Shown here in pieces: positions 23,799 through 35,970 of a stretch of DNA of 64,000 nucleotides. Origin of the DNA: Chrysopilus asiliformis (taxonomy: Eukaryota; Arthropoda; Insecta; Diptera; Rhagionidae). Position 1 is the first letter of the stretch; every line of letters begins with the position of its first letter. The DNA is taken from positions 24,105,487 to 24,169,486 of the forward strand of contig OZ035960.1 of the NCBI GenBank assembly GCA_964034945.1. Direction: 5' to 3'. A program made the position numbers and the translations under genes. Below the pieces are notes generated by a model that was not told the origin of the DNA, made no database searches, and saw only the letters and a list, made by a program, of their open reading frames with translations.

Positions 23799-24501
23799 CA
23801 CGGAGAGGAATTCATTGGTAAAAACAACTACACACCTTAGTTAAGTTTGTGTCAACTTCGTTCGTGTTTAATTCAACTATGCAAACATTGCCGTTTATCA
23901 AATGATATAATTTTGAATTAAACAACTTCGTGTGATAAACGATCATGTAATTGTCAATAACCCATCACGTTCATTGTCAACTTCTTGAACAAAAATGATG
24001 TTTATTGCCAATTTCGTAATTAAACGATCACGCCCTTTGTTAAACAAGCACAATAGCTTCTATTAGAATATCTCAGAGGGAGGAGATGATGATAGAGGGA
24101 AGGGATGGGGTAAGAAGAGGACCAGTGCGGACAGGCGAAGAAAGAAGAGCATCAATAAACATCAATAAAACTTTGTTTGGTGTGGACTGTCCTGGTGTGT
24201 TCGCGGTATAAGACCTCAACTTGAGTACTTGTACCACGACTGTTCCTAACCTCCTAAGAATTACAAAGGACAGTGAAAAGTGAAAAATTAAAACAACTAC
24301 ACAGACATAGTCTGAAAAGTGAAAAATAAAATTAAAAAAAATCCGTATTTGGAAAATTTTTGGTTAATAATGAGTCTTTAGTTGAATTGATCACGGTGCA
24401 TAGTTAATTTAATCACTTTCGTATTTAATTTCACCATCTTCAGTGAATTTTTGGTTAATTTCGTAACGTAATTGAATCAATAAAGGATTTTTCTCTCCGT
24501 G
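23799..24501. mobile_element. TA-flanked element with CACGGAGAG terminal repeats (mariner-like)
   Basis: Left end cacggagaggaa (23799) and right end ttctctccgtg (ending 24501) are inverted, both flanked by TA (23797-23798 and 24502-24503), the target of Tc1/mariner elements. The 703-bp interior has repeated motifs such as attcaactatg, ttgtcaataac and ttgtcaactt in the left part. A differently composed, G-rich block at about 24070-24250 may be a later insertion. No transposase frame. Confidence 0.65.
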
Positions 24502-26943
24502 TAGGTAATTTTACAAATTCTCAGATTTTTTTTAATTGCACAAATGGAAAAAAGTTCAGAAACCATTCTTGGATACGTAAAACGCGTCAAAAACATTTTT
24601 AAAGCCACCTTTAAACAAAATAAACCAGAATATAAGTTTTTTCTATCGTTTCGTCTTAATAGAAAAGTCAACTTGTCCCTGAAAACTTCTAGGTTTTTAT
24701 TTTTTCTTAAAAAAAACTTTTGTGAACTCGATAATTTCTCGTGGCCTTGTTTAATGAAATAAATTCACACTTTCACAGTAATTTTATATTATTTACAGTT
24801 AAAAATCAACTTTCAGCATAATCAAAAACTTTTGTCAAAAAACACAAAGAAAAAAAAAACAAAAAATATGTAAAACGTCGGAATAAAGAAGAAGTGCAAA
24901 CTCTACCGAAAATTTACTTGCAAAAGCTATTTACTTTCTTCTTAAACTTAACAACCGACTTTTCTATAAAATTTACAACCTTTCAAGCTCATTTCTTTAC
25001 CCTCGTCACCAAGTGTTACAAATTTCATTTCGAGAAGCATAGAGCTCGATTTAATGAAGGACCCCTGCCTATAGCACTGGCTGGCATCCAGAATTCCGAA
25101 TCCATACAAAAAGCAGCAACAGCTACAGTGAATCCTTCGACTTGTGATGCTATAAATGATGCTATAGGAAAAATTCTACAAGTTTTTATACCATAAAATA
25201 TGGGACGAGTTCCAGTGCCAACAGCAGCAGCAAAAAGGGAAACACAAAGGAGCACATGAGAGAAAGCTTAATCAACTTAAAAAGTTAATGAAAAAAATTT
25301 AATTTTATTTAAATCCAGAAATTCTCAACTCAAACTCAACCTAAAAAGGGTATGAATGTTCGAGGATAAGGGCATATCCGACGAACCAGTAGGATATCCA
25401 TAAAATTCCGTTCAACTTGACGTTATACTAAAGGCCAAACCGAACCACCCACACATTTTCGCTCTCGGTATAGAATGGGTACGGTGTGAATGGTTTAAAA
25501 CAATCAAAACCTAAATGAAAAAAGCAAGAAAATGAACAAAAAAAAATCACTATGAAAAAAGAAGCAAATTTGAAAAAAGGACTAAAAAAACACAGAAAAG
25601 CTGAAAAAGAGAGAAAAATTTCAAAGTAAAACCTTAGACAGGGAGGAAAAGTTTTCGCACCCTTTTTTCTAATTGATTTTCAGTAAATAAGTACACACAG
25701 CCACCACCACCCCCCAGTTTTTCAAACCCGCACATAAAATGATATACACAGAAACACTCACATTGGTCTTTCTATAGATTTAGATATAAATTCAAAGATA
25801 TGTCGAATTCAACGTGAATAAACAAAAATTCATACGACAGAAACTGGTGATAGAAATTTTCTGTTTTTTTTTCTCGCGTGGGGGTGAGAAGCTTTCGTTG
25901 CGTCTTTTTCAATGGCCGGAATTAAATTATAAATTCAATTTGTGCCTCCACGATTGCTTCATCTCTAAATATCAAAATATCACCAGTGGCCCATAGCTCG
26001 TCATTACGACGGATTTCTGATTTCAACAAGGGTGTCCCATAATCATCTTCGTCTTCGTCAGATTTTTCCTTTGCTTTTTTCCTTTTTGGTTGCGCTATGG
26101 TCTCATACATACTTATAAATGGGTAGTAGTTGAACATCTCGATAGGTTGGGGTTGAAAATCGTTCTTAACTCAGTTCGCTTCATTGAAAACATAGAGGAA
26201 TATTCGGGAATGCTTGAAATAACAAAAAGACCTTGAAACGAAAGGGGCGAAGAGTTTCCAGCTCCTTTACAAATAAATAGGAGAACGTTTCTCCTACTCC
26301 ATTTTTGTCATGAATTTTAAACTTGACGTTATTTGCTGAAAGCAAACACCAAACGCAACGAAGCAATCAGATTGGCGTGAAAGATTTGTCACGACGAAGA
26401 CATCGGATGGAGGAAGCCAAATCACCCCCAAATACGAACGAATAAAATTGAGGGATGGAGTTCATATCTTTTTCTTTAACTTGAATTATGTACGACAGAT
26501 GACTGTGTGGGACATAGAAGTCGAGCTACTCTGTGTTTTTTTTGTTTAATTTACAATAATAGAAAACCCATTTGACAGGATTTTCAAATAATTTGATGGT
26601 GTAAATAATGACATTATTTTAACACATCAAGCTGTATATTACACGGACAAAACAAACGTATGTCACAAAAAAATCAAAAGGATTTTACGAAAACTTTTCT
26701 AAGTGTACACACCAATTTTATTTCACTATATTTTAGTGAGATTCAACAAGAGTGGAGCAACTAGATTTTCTTTTTAAAAATATAATCGTGCTTTCTAGTT
26801 GAAACCTATCTAGTTGAAACCTAGATTTCAGTTTTCAATTATTCCTCAGCTGAATCGACCAGTAATCAGGTGATTTAACTAGATTTTCTAGTTAAATTAT
26901 TAAATTTCCATTTTAACTGACTTTATTTCTATAAACAAATTTA
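24502..26943. other. AT-rich and mixed sequence, no firm gene
   Basis: 25030-25260 has CAG-rich words (aaaagcagcaacagctac, ccaacagcagcagcaaaa). A 71-codon minus-strand frame at 25922-26137 has a lysine-rich then aspartate/glutamate-rich stretch (KRKKAKEKSDEDEDD); it might be an exon but nothing else supports it. 26780-26920 repeats ctagttgaaacct and ctagatt. 26645-26705 has weak cacggacaaaa ends. Confidence 0.35.
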
Positions 26944-26947
26944 TTAA

Positions 26948-27243
26948 CCCGTTCGGTACATGTTTTTTTCTATGGGGGTTAAAAATACTCTATATACAAA
27001 TTAATGATGTTTAAGCTATTAGTATTCATTTTAAACAAAAAAAAATTGAAAAAAAAAATTAAAAATTTTAATTGTTTTCAAATACGTCCACTGTGGTCCA
27101 GCTTTTTACTCAAAAAATCAAAATTGGGTCCCAAATGCACTTAATGGTGCACTGAATGAGAATCGAGTGTTGAAAATAAATAAGTAATAAGTAAATTCAG
27201 ATTTTTAACTGCGTTGCCATATGGCATCAAAATACCGAATGGG
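26948..27243. mobile_element. piggyBac-like miniature element, intact copy
   Basis: Bounded by TTAA at 26944-26947 and 27244-27247. The ends inside are cccgttcggta and, reversed, cccattcggta, 10 of 11 matching. Insertion at TTAA with CCC-starting ends is characteristic of the piggyBac superfamily. The 296-bp copy has no coding capacity and includes a gttgccatatggcatc near-palindrome close to the right end. A second copy at 35236-35970 shares most of its length, interrupted. The right TTAA overlaps the presumed TAA target of the next element. Confidence 0.85.
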
Positions 27244-27247
27244 TTAA

Positions 27248-27767
27248 TGACGTTTTCGACTGGCAGATTCAGGGCAGATTCAGAGCACGCTCTACCCCAG
27301 TTTAGAGCAAGGTATTTCGAGCAGATCTCGAGTAGATTTCGAGCACCTCTGCTTGGGAGTCGAGCATTTCTCAAAGAACAAGAAGAAGCATAAAACAAAT
27401 TAAAATTAATTTTGATATATTCCCCTTAAGTTGACACTGCCCTAATATATTTCTGACCAAATGAAATTCTTCTTCACTAGATGAAGAAGAATCCAAGAAA
27501 TCAAAATCATAAATATCTTCCATTTACGATTCCACACGATTTTGTTAGCCTTAACCTCAAAAGAGCAACTCAAATCTGACTACATTAGGCAGATCACAAA
27601 ATTGCTCGAAAAATGCTCTTTTAGTGCTCGCATACGGAGTACTTGCGTCACTCGAACACGTAACTCTTTTTCGAGCGATCAAAAAATCTCAGTCGAACAC
27701 AAGATCTCAGAGTGAGCAAATTTAGAGCAACTTCAGAGCAAAAAGAGCATGCCAGTCGAAAACGCCA
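27248..27767. mobile_element. GAGCA-rich TIR element, possibly Harbinger-like
   Basis: Left end tgacgttttcgactggca and right end, reversed, tggcgttttcgactggca match at 17 of 18. Both are flanked by TAA (27245-27247 and 27768-27770), a target duplication used by PIF/Harbinger elements, which is the basis for that tentative placement. The 520-bp interior contains GAGCA or TGCTC about 13 times, clustered in the outer thirds, far above chance. Such subterminal motif arrays usually bind the transposase. No coding frame. It abuts the piggyBac-like copy directly. Confidence 0.65.
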
Positions 27768-27770
27768 TAA

Positions 27771-27810
27771 GATTCGTGATCAGCGACCCCGAAAACCCCC
27801 GTGTGACATT
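27771..27810 (-). repeat. Family A monomer fragment
   Basis: gattcgtgatcagcgacccc and gaaaacccccgtg, reversed, match the 'ggggtcgctgat…gaatc' section of the monomers at 1145-1180. Confidence 0.6.
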
Positions 27811-28627
27811 TCTCACTCTCCTAACGGGCAAGTTTCATGGCAAAAAACAATGTTTTCAAACAGCAACCTATATTTGTTATGTAATTTGATTAGATATTTT
27901 CAGTGTTCAAAGCTTCGTTTTATTATTTCGTTCTTTTCGCTCTTTGAAGTTTTGCTCTCAACAGCAAGAACATTTGCCGTGGTTTTTGGCTCTCGTTCTC
28001 GGGAACGGAAACCATTTGCAAGCGCGACCATTCTCTAAACAAAGAAAGTTTGAGCTCGACGGTATTGTCCGTAAGAATCGGAACGATCGATGCACATTTA
28101 CGTTCCGCCTCTCAGGTTGGGAACGAAATGTTTTTATTGGAATTTGCGTTCCTTGATCTCGCATAAAATCTCGCAAAAACCAAGCGCAAATGTAAAGATC
28201 TTAAGACGAAGAGGGGAAAAACCATCACTCCATATTCGTTCTATGGAGCGTTTTAAGGCCGGAATACAATTGGTCCGACACAACATTTACGCAGACAGAT
28301 TACGGCCACAGATTAGACAATGTTGTCCCCCACTTTGTTGTACAAAAAGTCATTTGTTTTTCATTAGATTTTGACAGTCGGACGGTGAGCCACATATAAC
28401 ATTCTTTTGTTACTAATCATCAGATATAATGGGAATGTAAATGTAAGCAACACAGCGTACGAACTATATTTCCTAATACTTTCTTTCAGTGACTTTTTTT
28501 TGCATTTTTGAGAATTATTCAATAAACTTTATGTAAAATATTTGTTATGCCTGGTTACTAAAAATATCCTGGGATATATAATTTCTTTGGGATTCCTCAA
28601 GTTTTTATGTAATTTTTTGGTCCACCG
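27811..28627. other. Mixed unique sequence, no gene seen
   Basis: Overlapping frames on both strands at 27944-28176 reflect a less AT-rich stretch. None shows a domain, and they contradict one another. Confidence 0.35.
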
Positions 28628-28960
28628 CAGATAGAAATTTTCTGATCAGTACGAAATCCATTTACTCAAAATTATGAGGATGTCTGCACATCAGTCTGAC
28701 CATCTGTTCGTTTTCATATACGAGTATTAAATAACTCGAGAACGCGTTGAGCTAGCGACTTGAAATTATTTGTAAATTAGTAGTTTTCTATTAACTTTTA
28801 CCTCCAATACACCTCCAATACCAATACACTTCTTTAAAAAAAAATACAGTTTTTTTCACAGTTTTTTTTACAAAAAACACAGAAAACCAAATTAAATGGA
28901 TATAAAATTTTCTATATTTTTTTGTTCATACGGTTTTTTTTTATATTTTTTTAGCCAAAT
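28628..28960 (+). repeat. Dispersed family F copy
   Basis: gcagatagaaattttctgat, 'tacgaaatcc', 'aaaattatgaggatgtctgc', 'aataactcgagaacgcgttg' and 'agctagcgacttgaaatt' follow in the same order as at 53910-54060. The 3' part dissolves into A/T tracts. No protein is encoded. Confidence 0.7.
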
Positions 28961-31164
28961 TTTTAAATAAGTTTAAAATTTGTTCGCAAAAACGTTATTT
29001 ACGATTTAATTCTTCCTGTGGGTAAATGCAATGAAAAAGAATGGAAATTTTTATTGAGTTTGAATTCTGTATAAACATTTACAATCGTTTTGATATGAAA
29101 TATTATTAAATGTTCAAAATAGATTCAAATTTAGAGGTTTTCGAAACGTATGTAAAATTATATTTTTAGCCAAATTTTATCCTGTTGTCTTCAAGCTACT
29201 ACTATTAAACAATATTTTTGGACCCTAAAAATTCATGATTAGTAAATCCAAGCACATTTCAATCCCACACAATAATCGAATTAATATCTCAATTTAAATC
29301 GTGTCCATGCCTGAAAATGTCATTGTCTCTATCTTATAATAACTCCGCCCAACTGCCAATTCCATAATTTCAAATAATCTTGATATTTTCGTTTATTTTT
29401 ATGGATTTTATCCCGTCTGGCTAAGGAAGTTATTTTCGCACCTAAAAATATCATGAATATGGTAAGTAGGTGTTTATAAAAGTAATATTCCCACTCGCGA
29501 AATGATCTTATAAAGTTTTCTACTTGTTATGTCCTTACGCCAATATTCATTTTTAAATCTTATTATAAGGGTCTAAGGATAGATTTAACTTGCAGATGAA
29601 ACGCCGACGGACGGTGTCCGGACGGTGTGCCTTCTTTAGTTCTAGTTACTGAACAAAAACCACAAATTAGTCCCGTTCCTATTAATTTGCTACGAAAAAA
29701 GCGGGGAAAACCTTTTTGGGGTGCTGGCTTTTCGAGCTGTGGCTTGTAAATATTTAAAAATATATTCGATTACGAGTATTTGACATTAAAGGAAATTACT
29801 TTTAAATTTAGTTACAACACATGTCCGCTAGTTTATTTATATGGGTCTCATGTTGAAACTTCAAAAGAAAAGTGTGTTTTATCGATAAATGTCCTATTTC
29901 GGGGAAAAAAACTGGCTTCATGTAACTTATTTTCGATCGACTGACTAGTCGAACAAATAAATTATTACACAGGTCGACACTCATTCTGGTGCATACGATG
30001 TAAGTCTTCTCTATGTGATTTGGAGTCGCTGAATCTGAATCTGGCAGTAGTTTGGCTCTACCCTATTCAGATATGATGGGTGATTCATAAATTGGATTAA
30101 ATTGGATTAAAATTATTTGACAATCAACAATCCTTGCCAGCAAGCATGATATCATGATATTATATAAATATAAGCATGATATTTTTGTTACCCGTCGAAA
30201 GGCATGGATGGAAACTAGTAGTAAAGCTGCTTGTATAAAAATGAAAACCTGTAAAAATGAAAAATATATACAGGTTTCAAATTCTCTGGCACAGTGCTAT
30301 TTCAGCTCATACAGGTTTCACTGTAGTTAGATCTTAAGAAAATACAAAAAAAAGAATTTCTTATCGGAAAAACTTTTGTTAATAAAATCAGAAAGTTTTT
30401 TTTTAATAAATATGAAAGAAAATAACAAAACACATGTTTTGAGCCATTCCAACAAAAACATCATACACTATCCTCCAAAAATTTACTAAATATTTTCTAA
30501 GTTAACCCCGTTTATATGTATATAGTCAATAAAATATCGTAATTATTGTTTACATTGCTGGAACAGGTAAATTCCGGAAGCTTATATTTTGGTTTTATAT
30601 ATTCACAGCCATAAAATATTTATTGCTAAATCGGGATAACAAATACTTAGTTTGTAATAAAATCGTGACTAATTGTCTGTTAACGCTACAATTAAATTCT
30701 CATTTGAATTGTAATTTTCCGGAAAATCCCGACTAATTTTATTTTATAAACGAAAACGTGTGCAATAGATAATAAAGCCTGAAATATTCTACACACTATA
30801 TAAATATATTGACAATTGTATTATTTGCACAATGTACGACCAATATAGTCTAACACGAAAATGTTTATATAACTCTGGTTACATTGTTATTGTATGGTAA
30901 ACATTTTCGATTTTGAAACTACTTTACATTAATCATACGCTTAATAGGTTGAACATTTTTAGAAAATTACACTAAACTGAACAGAAGCTGTGTGTGCTAC
31001 AGCAATGAAGGTATTTTCGATAAGGTAATAATAACAGTAGTTCGGTCCTACCACTATATTTTTGTTCTTGTCACAAATTAATCACAGATTAATGACAATT
31101 TTAAAGATTTGTAACGGTTGTGATGAAAAAGTGTCATCATTTTTACATTTTTTCAAAGCTTTTA
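28961..31164. other. AT-rich sequence, no gene seen
   Basis: Minor features: an 11-base tandem (ggacggtgtcc…) at about 29609-29635, and the word tacaggttt/acctgta repeated near 30248-30320. Otherwise unremarkable. Confidence 0.4.
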
Positions 31165-31490
31165 TTTAGCTTTCTTTCGTATCTGTCTGTTTGTCTATCA
31201 GGGTCAAATCTTGTAATCTAATTTTAACCCACTACCGCTCATCCAAGTTACTTGCAATTTGACACACATATGAACTCCAATGACAATATAATATTATCAC
31301 TACTTCATCCTTGTACGGATAACAGAATGTCCTGTGAGGATAATATGATTATTCTTTTCCTTAAATTTTCCGGAAAAAAATCTCTTGAGGTTTTTGGGGT
31401 CACTGAATCCGATTCTGACATTAAGAAGTCTGTAAAGATAACCTAAGGTCCTGTTAGGGTAATGTGATTATCCTTTTCATTTTGGATTTT
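31165..31490 (+). repeat. Family A copy with (GTCT)n head and two monomers
   Basis: The head tcgtatctgtctgtttgtct and 'cagggtcaaatcttgtaatc' are followed by two monomers with boxes gtcctgtgaggata at 31329 and gtcctgttagggta at 31448, 119 bp apart. This links the satellite-like monomers at 601-1250 to a dispersed element that has a microsatellite head. Confidence 0.75.
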
Positions 31491-31625
31491 TAGTCATACA
31501 AATCAAATACAAAATGACTAAGGCTCGTTTGCGCGTATTATTCTTAAAAAAATAAGTTGTGGTTAGCCTACTTAAACCGTAGAAATTTTTTGACTTAAAT
31601 TTTTTAAGTTGTACATAAGTTGCTA

Positions 31626-32180
31626 AAGGTAAGGATACACGATGAGAGACTTTGGTCTCTGGTCTCCAGGGTACAAAAGGCAAAAATCTCCAAAGTGTAT
31701 ACACGTTCAGAGACATTAAGTCTGGAGATCAAAAAATAGATCTCCGGAGACCTTTACTAAAAAGTCTCTAAAAGCAAAGTCTCTGGAGTGCATACACGAC
31801 GCAGGTATCTCGTCTCCAAGCATAACAACAATATCACTAATCTAAAATATAAAATAAGTAAAAACACTTTTTTTCTTTATAAAAACTGACCTTTAATCTC
31901 AAAACAACGAAACAAATTCTCGTTCCCACAAAACAATTTCCTGAAATGTCAAAATTCGTCTCCGGAGACCAAGAGATAGATATCAAAACGTTTTGAAGAC
32001 CGGAGACGCATTAAAAAGAGAAGCTACACGGCAAGAGACTTAAGTCTCCCAAGAGACCCGAGATACTTGTACTTGGAGATAAATCTCCGGTCTCCGAAGT
32101 GTATACACAGGTCTCTTTGTATCCAGAGGCGAAATTTTTGGTCTCAGAGACCAAAGTCTCTCGTCGTGTATCCTTACCTT
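31626..32180. mobile_element. GTCTC-rich element with 36-bp terminal inverted repeats
   Basis: 31626-31661 and 32145-32180 are inverted copies with one mismatch, starting aaggtaaggatacacga and continuing gagagactttggtctctg. Within 555 bp, GTCTC or its complement GAGAC occurs 19 times, about one being expected by chance. Many are fused into ctccggagac palindromes, and aagtgtatacac recurs at 31695 and 32096. The centre (31830-31950) is plain AT-rich. No frame encodes a transposase. A certain target duplication is not visible, so the superfamily is open. The near-identical TIRs suggest recent activity. Confidence 0.8.
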
Positions 32181-32276
32181 AAGTTTTGTTGGTGCAAACG
32201 GCACTAAATAGGATAAAATAAAATAAATTTTGACAGCTTTTATTTTTAAAAAATGCAGTAAAAAGAAAATAAAAAT

Positions 32277-32385
32277 TTTTTGGGCACTGTGTATCAGAAA
32301 TAAAAGCGAAATAAAAAAGCATAAAAAATAAAATAAAATAAATATTTATCTCGCTTTTATTTTGGTACACAGCACCCAAAAAAAA
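32277..32385. repeat. Imperfect inverted repeat, ~45-bp arms
   Basis: ttgggcactgtgtatcagaa and ataaaagcga on the left pair with tcgcttttattttggtacac and agcacccaa on the right, around an (AAAAT)n-rich loop. One arm is also present alone at 15310-15350, so this is a dispersed foldback-type repeat. Confidence 0.7.
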
Positions 32386-34354
32386 TTTTTTTTTTGTTTT
32401 TAGTGCATTTTTTTAAATAAAATTTTCGATTTTTGTTATTCTTTTAAAGCAACAATTCTTTACACTGAGGAAAATTTCCCTAATTTTTAAGCTGCTATTA
32501 TTTTCTAGTATAAAGTAAATATTGTATTTAATACCAGAAAAATTTTCTATGGCGCTAATAAGTTTTTTTTATGAAAAGAAGTCTATTTTTTGAGTGTAAT
32601 CTTTCATTAAAATTCTTATCAAGTTTAGAAAAGAAATTCTACCCCTTAAACTGTTTTAAATACCATTTTAATTTTTTCAGTAAGATGTGTTTATACTTTT
32701 CAAGAAAAAAATCTTTCAATGTGCGGCAAAACTTTTTCTATAAAAATTATAACCTTGCTCAATTTACACTCTTTAGAGTAAAAAAAGGAAGAACAAAAGA
32801 AACCATTTAAACCAATCCACACCTGTGTCAAGTTGAAAGTCGACTAAAATGGAATGTTTTTTTTTCACAATGTGAAATCAACTTTCTTATATTCGAAAAC
32901 ATTCGGCTCAAGGAGGGTAAATTGTTTTTCCATTTACACAAGACGCTGGATACTATACCCTTTCATTGTTTTTTTTTATATTTTGTTCAGCTTCTAAAAC
33001 ATACTCATATATTTTCATACTTGAGTTTATTCCTTTACTTATTTTTTCGTCATTGTGTTTTGTTTTTATTCCCAAAAGCGAAGTAAAATGAAATGCGAAT
33101 GAAATTGTAGAAAAGAGGGCGTAAAACTACCAAACATATAAATAAATGGTTATGCCCTTGGAGTCCCAAACACATGTCCTTCTATAAGATGTCTATTCAA
33201 ATATATATATATATGGATATATATGCATATTTATTTACACCTTATATTATTATATACCTATGAAGAAGCGTAGTATAAAACTCATCTAACACAGCTAACA
33301 CATAAAAAAGTAGTACATCTAAACAAGAAAAAAGTAAAAACACTGAATGGAGCTAAAATCGCCATAGAACTGGAAAAAACTGAAAGGATTCAGGGATTCG
33401 ACATTTCCATAACACTTCTGTTGATGGCTCATCATATATCATTTCTTAAGTATGGGATACACAATACACGATACATTAACATCAGACATGTATAAAAATA
33501 TATACGTAGATCTGAAAAAAAAATCGGGAATATCCTTTCATATACACGTGTATCTCACTTCAATATATATATAGACAAAATACACTTTTCCCGAGTTATA
33601 TAAATGTATGTTCTCATAATATTATTGTACACACGGCTACGTACGTTACTCTTCAAGGAACTAAAAGGGTATCTTTTAAGAATATCAACGCCGCATTTTA
33701 CGCATTGAGTACGTGCTACAGATAAAAGTCAAAATACAAAACGTCACCTATCGCAACACCAGCATCAGCGTATAAAAGAGTTCAATGTTCATCCCCTGAT
33801 TTCAATGCTAAGCACAACACACGTCCTAGGATTAAGGATGAAACGACATGCGGCGCGCCTATCGTTGATAAACACGTCCACCAATACATCTTGTTTTGAT
33901 GACAACATCTGATCATCATTTAAAATTTAATTTGAAATTTCAAACGAGTAATTTTCAGTTGCCAACACTTCCGCAATAAAACCCCATATCTCAATTTGCG
34001 GGGGTGTGTTTAAAGGCACAAGGATCCCAAAATTTCGAATGTAACCCACAAAATGCCTAGTGGAATTATTAATATTGCTACGAGATTTCAACAGAAAATC
34101 AGAAATAATTTACTTTATTCACCACACAACTCCAATTCTGCGGTTTCTTAGCATTAAGCATAAATTCATCCACTAAGTTAGCTTATTTACAAAATTATCG
34201 TATATGAGTTAGAGTATACCTGAAATATGTTATGTTACATCTAGTGGTCAGTGGTACATCAGACAAAAAACTGGTGCTCGCAAAGATTAATGATCAATTC
34301 GTTGATAAAACTTAAATTGCTAAACCAGTTTTTTGACAAAATCTTATATAACAA
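32386..34354. other. AT-rich sequence, no gene seen
   Basis: A possible 134-bp TA-flanked miniature element (cactgagg… to …gagtg, 32463-32596) has weak termini only. 33190-33240 and 33560-33580 are TA-rich simple repeats. No coding signal. Confidence 0.35.
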
Positions 34355-34770
34355 GTAAGGTGACCGTGATATATCATATAGAAGTATATTAGATTTAGTA
34401 TATCATTTATAACTCAACGAACCAATCAGCGGACACAAAAATGAACAACACCGACGTGGCGCCAGCGTATCTGTGATGACAAAAGATTTTGATTTCCGCT
34501 TGTCCGTCCATGCGCCTGGCTATCTGTCTGTCCGTGAACATCATTACCTTTCGAATCATTCCTTCCGCCCGCCCCGAACCAGTTTTTTTTACAATTTTCT
34601 CAAAACCGGCAAGTCGTACAAAAAAAATTATGGCGAAAAATTTATTAAGACGAAATGTGTTTAGAATATGATTTAACATAACCGTCCCATACATCAAAAT
34701 CCAATCGGACCAATCTCTCTTTCACTCAAATGGATTTTTGTATCAAAATTTTGTCTGCCCTCATAAAGAG
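34355..34770 (+). repeat. Diverged Helentron-like relative
   Basis: Contains gcttgtccgtccatgcg with ctgtctgtccg, then 'ttctcaaaaccgg', 'gtgtttagaatatgatttaa' and 'cccatacatcaaaatccaat', in the same order as the central and 3' parts of the 589-bp family. The ends are not recognisable. Confidence 0.5.
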
Positions 34771-34844
34771 TACTAGTTTGCATATTAATCGTTGCCTGGT
34801 TAAAGTTTCTTGAATAAGTATTTTTACACCAAAAAACAATGAAT

Positions 34845-34965
34845 GACCTTCTGTTTCGAATTATGAAATTTCAACACCAGATGCGTAATCAGCGACCCCG
34901 AAATCCCGTTTTTCAGAGAAAAAATTGGAAAAGGATATTTGAGTTATCCTTACAGGAATAAAAAT
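34845..34965 (-). repeat. Family A type-B monomer, single, minus strand
   Basis: Reversed, it reads 'cctgtaaggataactcaaat', 'atccttttccaattttt', 'ggggtcgctgattacgcatc', 'tggtgttgaaatttcat', which follows the B monomers at 724-845. It is an isolated unit far from the array. Confidence 0.75.
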
Positions 34966-35235
34966 TCGTTGTGTACTTTGAAACATACATCACTCAAAAA
35001 ATGGGATTTTTCAGGAGACATTTGTTAAAGTTTTGAAGTGCTGCGATTTGTCTGAGTACCTACAACAATGTCACAAAAGCTCTTCCATGTAGAGTATTTC
35101 TTGTAGAGCTGAGACGTTTTGTCGAAAAAGGGAACAACTCAAAACGAGTCATTCTGCATCATAAGCCAAAAATGTTATGTCTCAAAATACCGATATTATA
35201 CAAATTTTTACACATACAAGTCAACTTTTGTGTAA

Positions 35236-35970
35236 CCCGTTCGGTACATGTTTTTTTTCTATGGGGGTTAAAAATTCTCTCTATACAAATTAATGATGTG
35301 TAAGCTATTAGTATTCATTTAAAACAAAAAAAAATATACAAATACGTCTACTGTAGTCCAGCTTTTTACTCAAAAAATCAAAATTGGGTCACAAATGCAC
35401 TTAAAGGCTTTCCTCCAGTACCATGACTTCTGTAACTGCAAAAAAATGCAGAAAACTAGAGCAAGATAGACTTATGTAGATCTAAAAAGGAATGACTGAA
35501 TACAAGTTAAACGCTATCCCTTCCAGTTTTACAATTTTATAGCAATCATATCAAACCTTATGCTATCAATATAATGTTCAAATTGGCATGGTAACAAAGT
35601 TTTTGACTATGCATGCGAAGGAGAAAAATGACATCACGCTATAATAACAGTTTGAATGTGTCCGTGCTTACTATTCACTTACAGGGACAATGTGTGATTG
35701 TATTAGAAATCGCCATAAAATCGCCATAAAAAACAGGGGAAATTATTCTTGCAGTTGCCGACAAATTTTTGCAGTTGATTCTTATCTCCCTTTCTCGTCA
35801 ACGTATCTTCACATAAATGTGTCTCTATTTTTTGCAGTTGCCGAAGTCATGGTAATGGAGGGCGGCCTTAAAGGTGCACTGAAGGAGAATAGAGTTTTGA
35901 AAATAAATAAATAATAAGTCAATTCAAATGTTTAACTGCGTTGCCATATGGCATCAAAATACCGAATGGG
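35236..35970. mobile_element. piggyBac-like miniature element, copy split by a nested insertion
   Basis: Same element as 26948-27243: starts cccgttcggtacatg, ends accgaatggg then TTAA (35971-35974). The left flank is gtaa, a one-base decay of TTAA. The 3' 96 bases resume at 35875 after the insertion at 35407-35866. Excluding the insert and one target copy it is about 268 bp, slightly shorter than copy 1 because of a lost A-rich tract near 35330. Confidence 0.85.
35407..35866. mobile_element. TIR element nested in the piggyBac-like copy
   Basis: Flanked by cttaaag(g) at 35400-35407 and 35867-35874, present only once in the uninterrupted copy (cacttaatgg at 27139). The ends gctttcctccagta and, reversed, gccgccctccatta continue as ccatgacttctgtaactgc / ccatgacttcggcaactgc and A-runs, about 38 bp of TIR. 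A 7-8 bp duplication fits hAT or P-type elements. tgcagttgcc recurs inside (about 35752 and 35833). No transposase frame. Confidence 0.8.

Noticed and set aside
26643..26705. cacggacaaaa … cttttctaagtg as tiny mariner-like ends
   Set aside because: Weak match over a very short span. Not distinguishable from chance.
32463..32596. Possible 134-bp TA-flanked miniature element
   Set aside because: The termini match at only about 9 of 12 bases, and similar cact-A-rich words are frequent in this AT-rich DNA.
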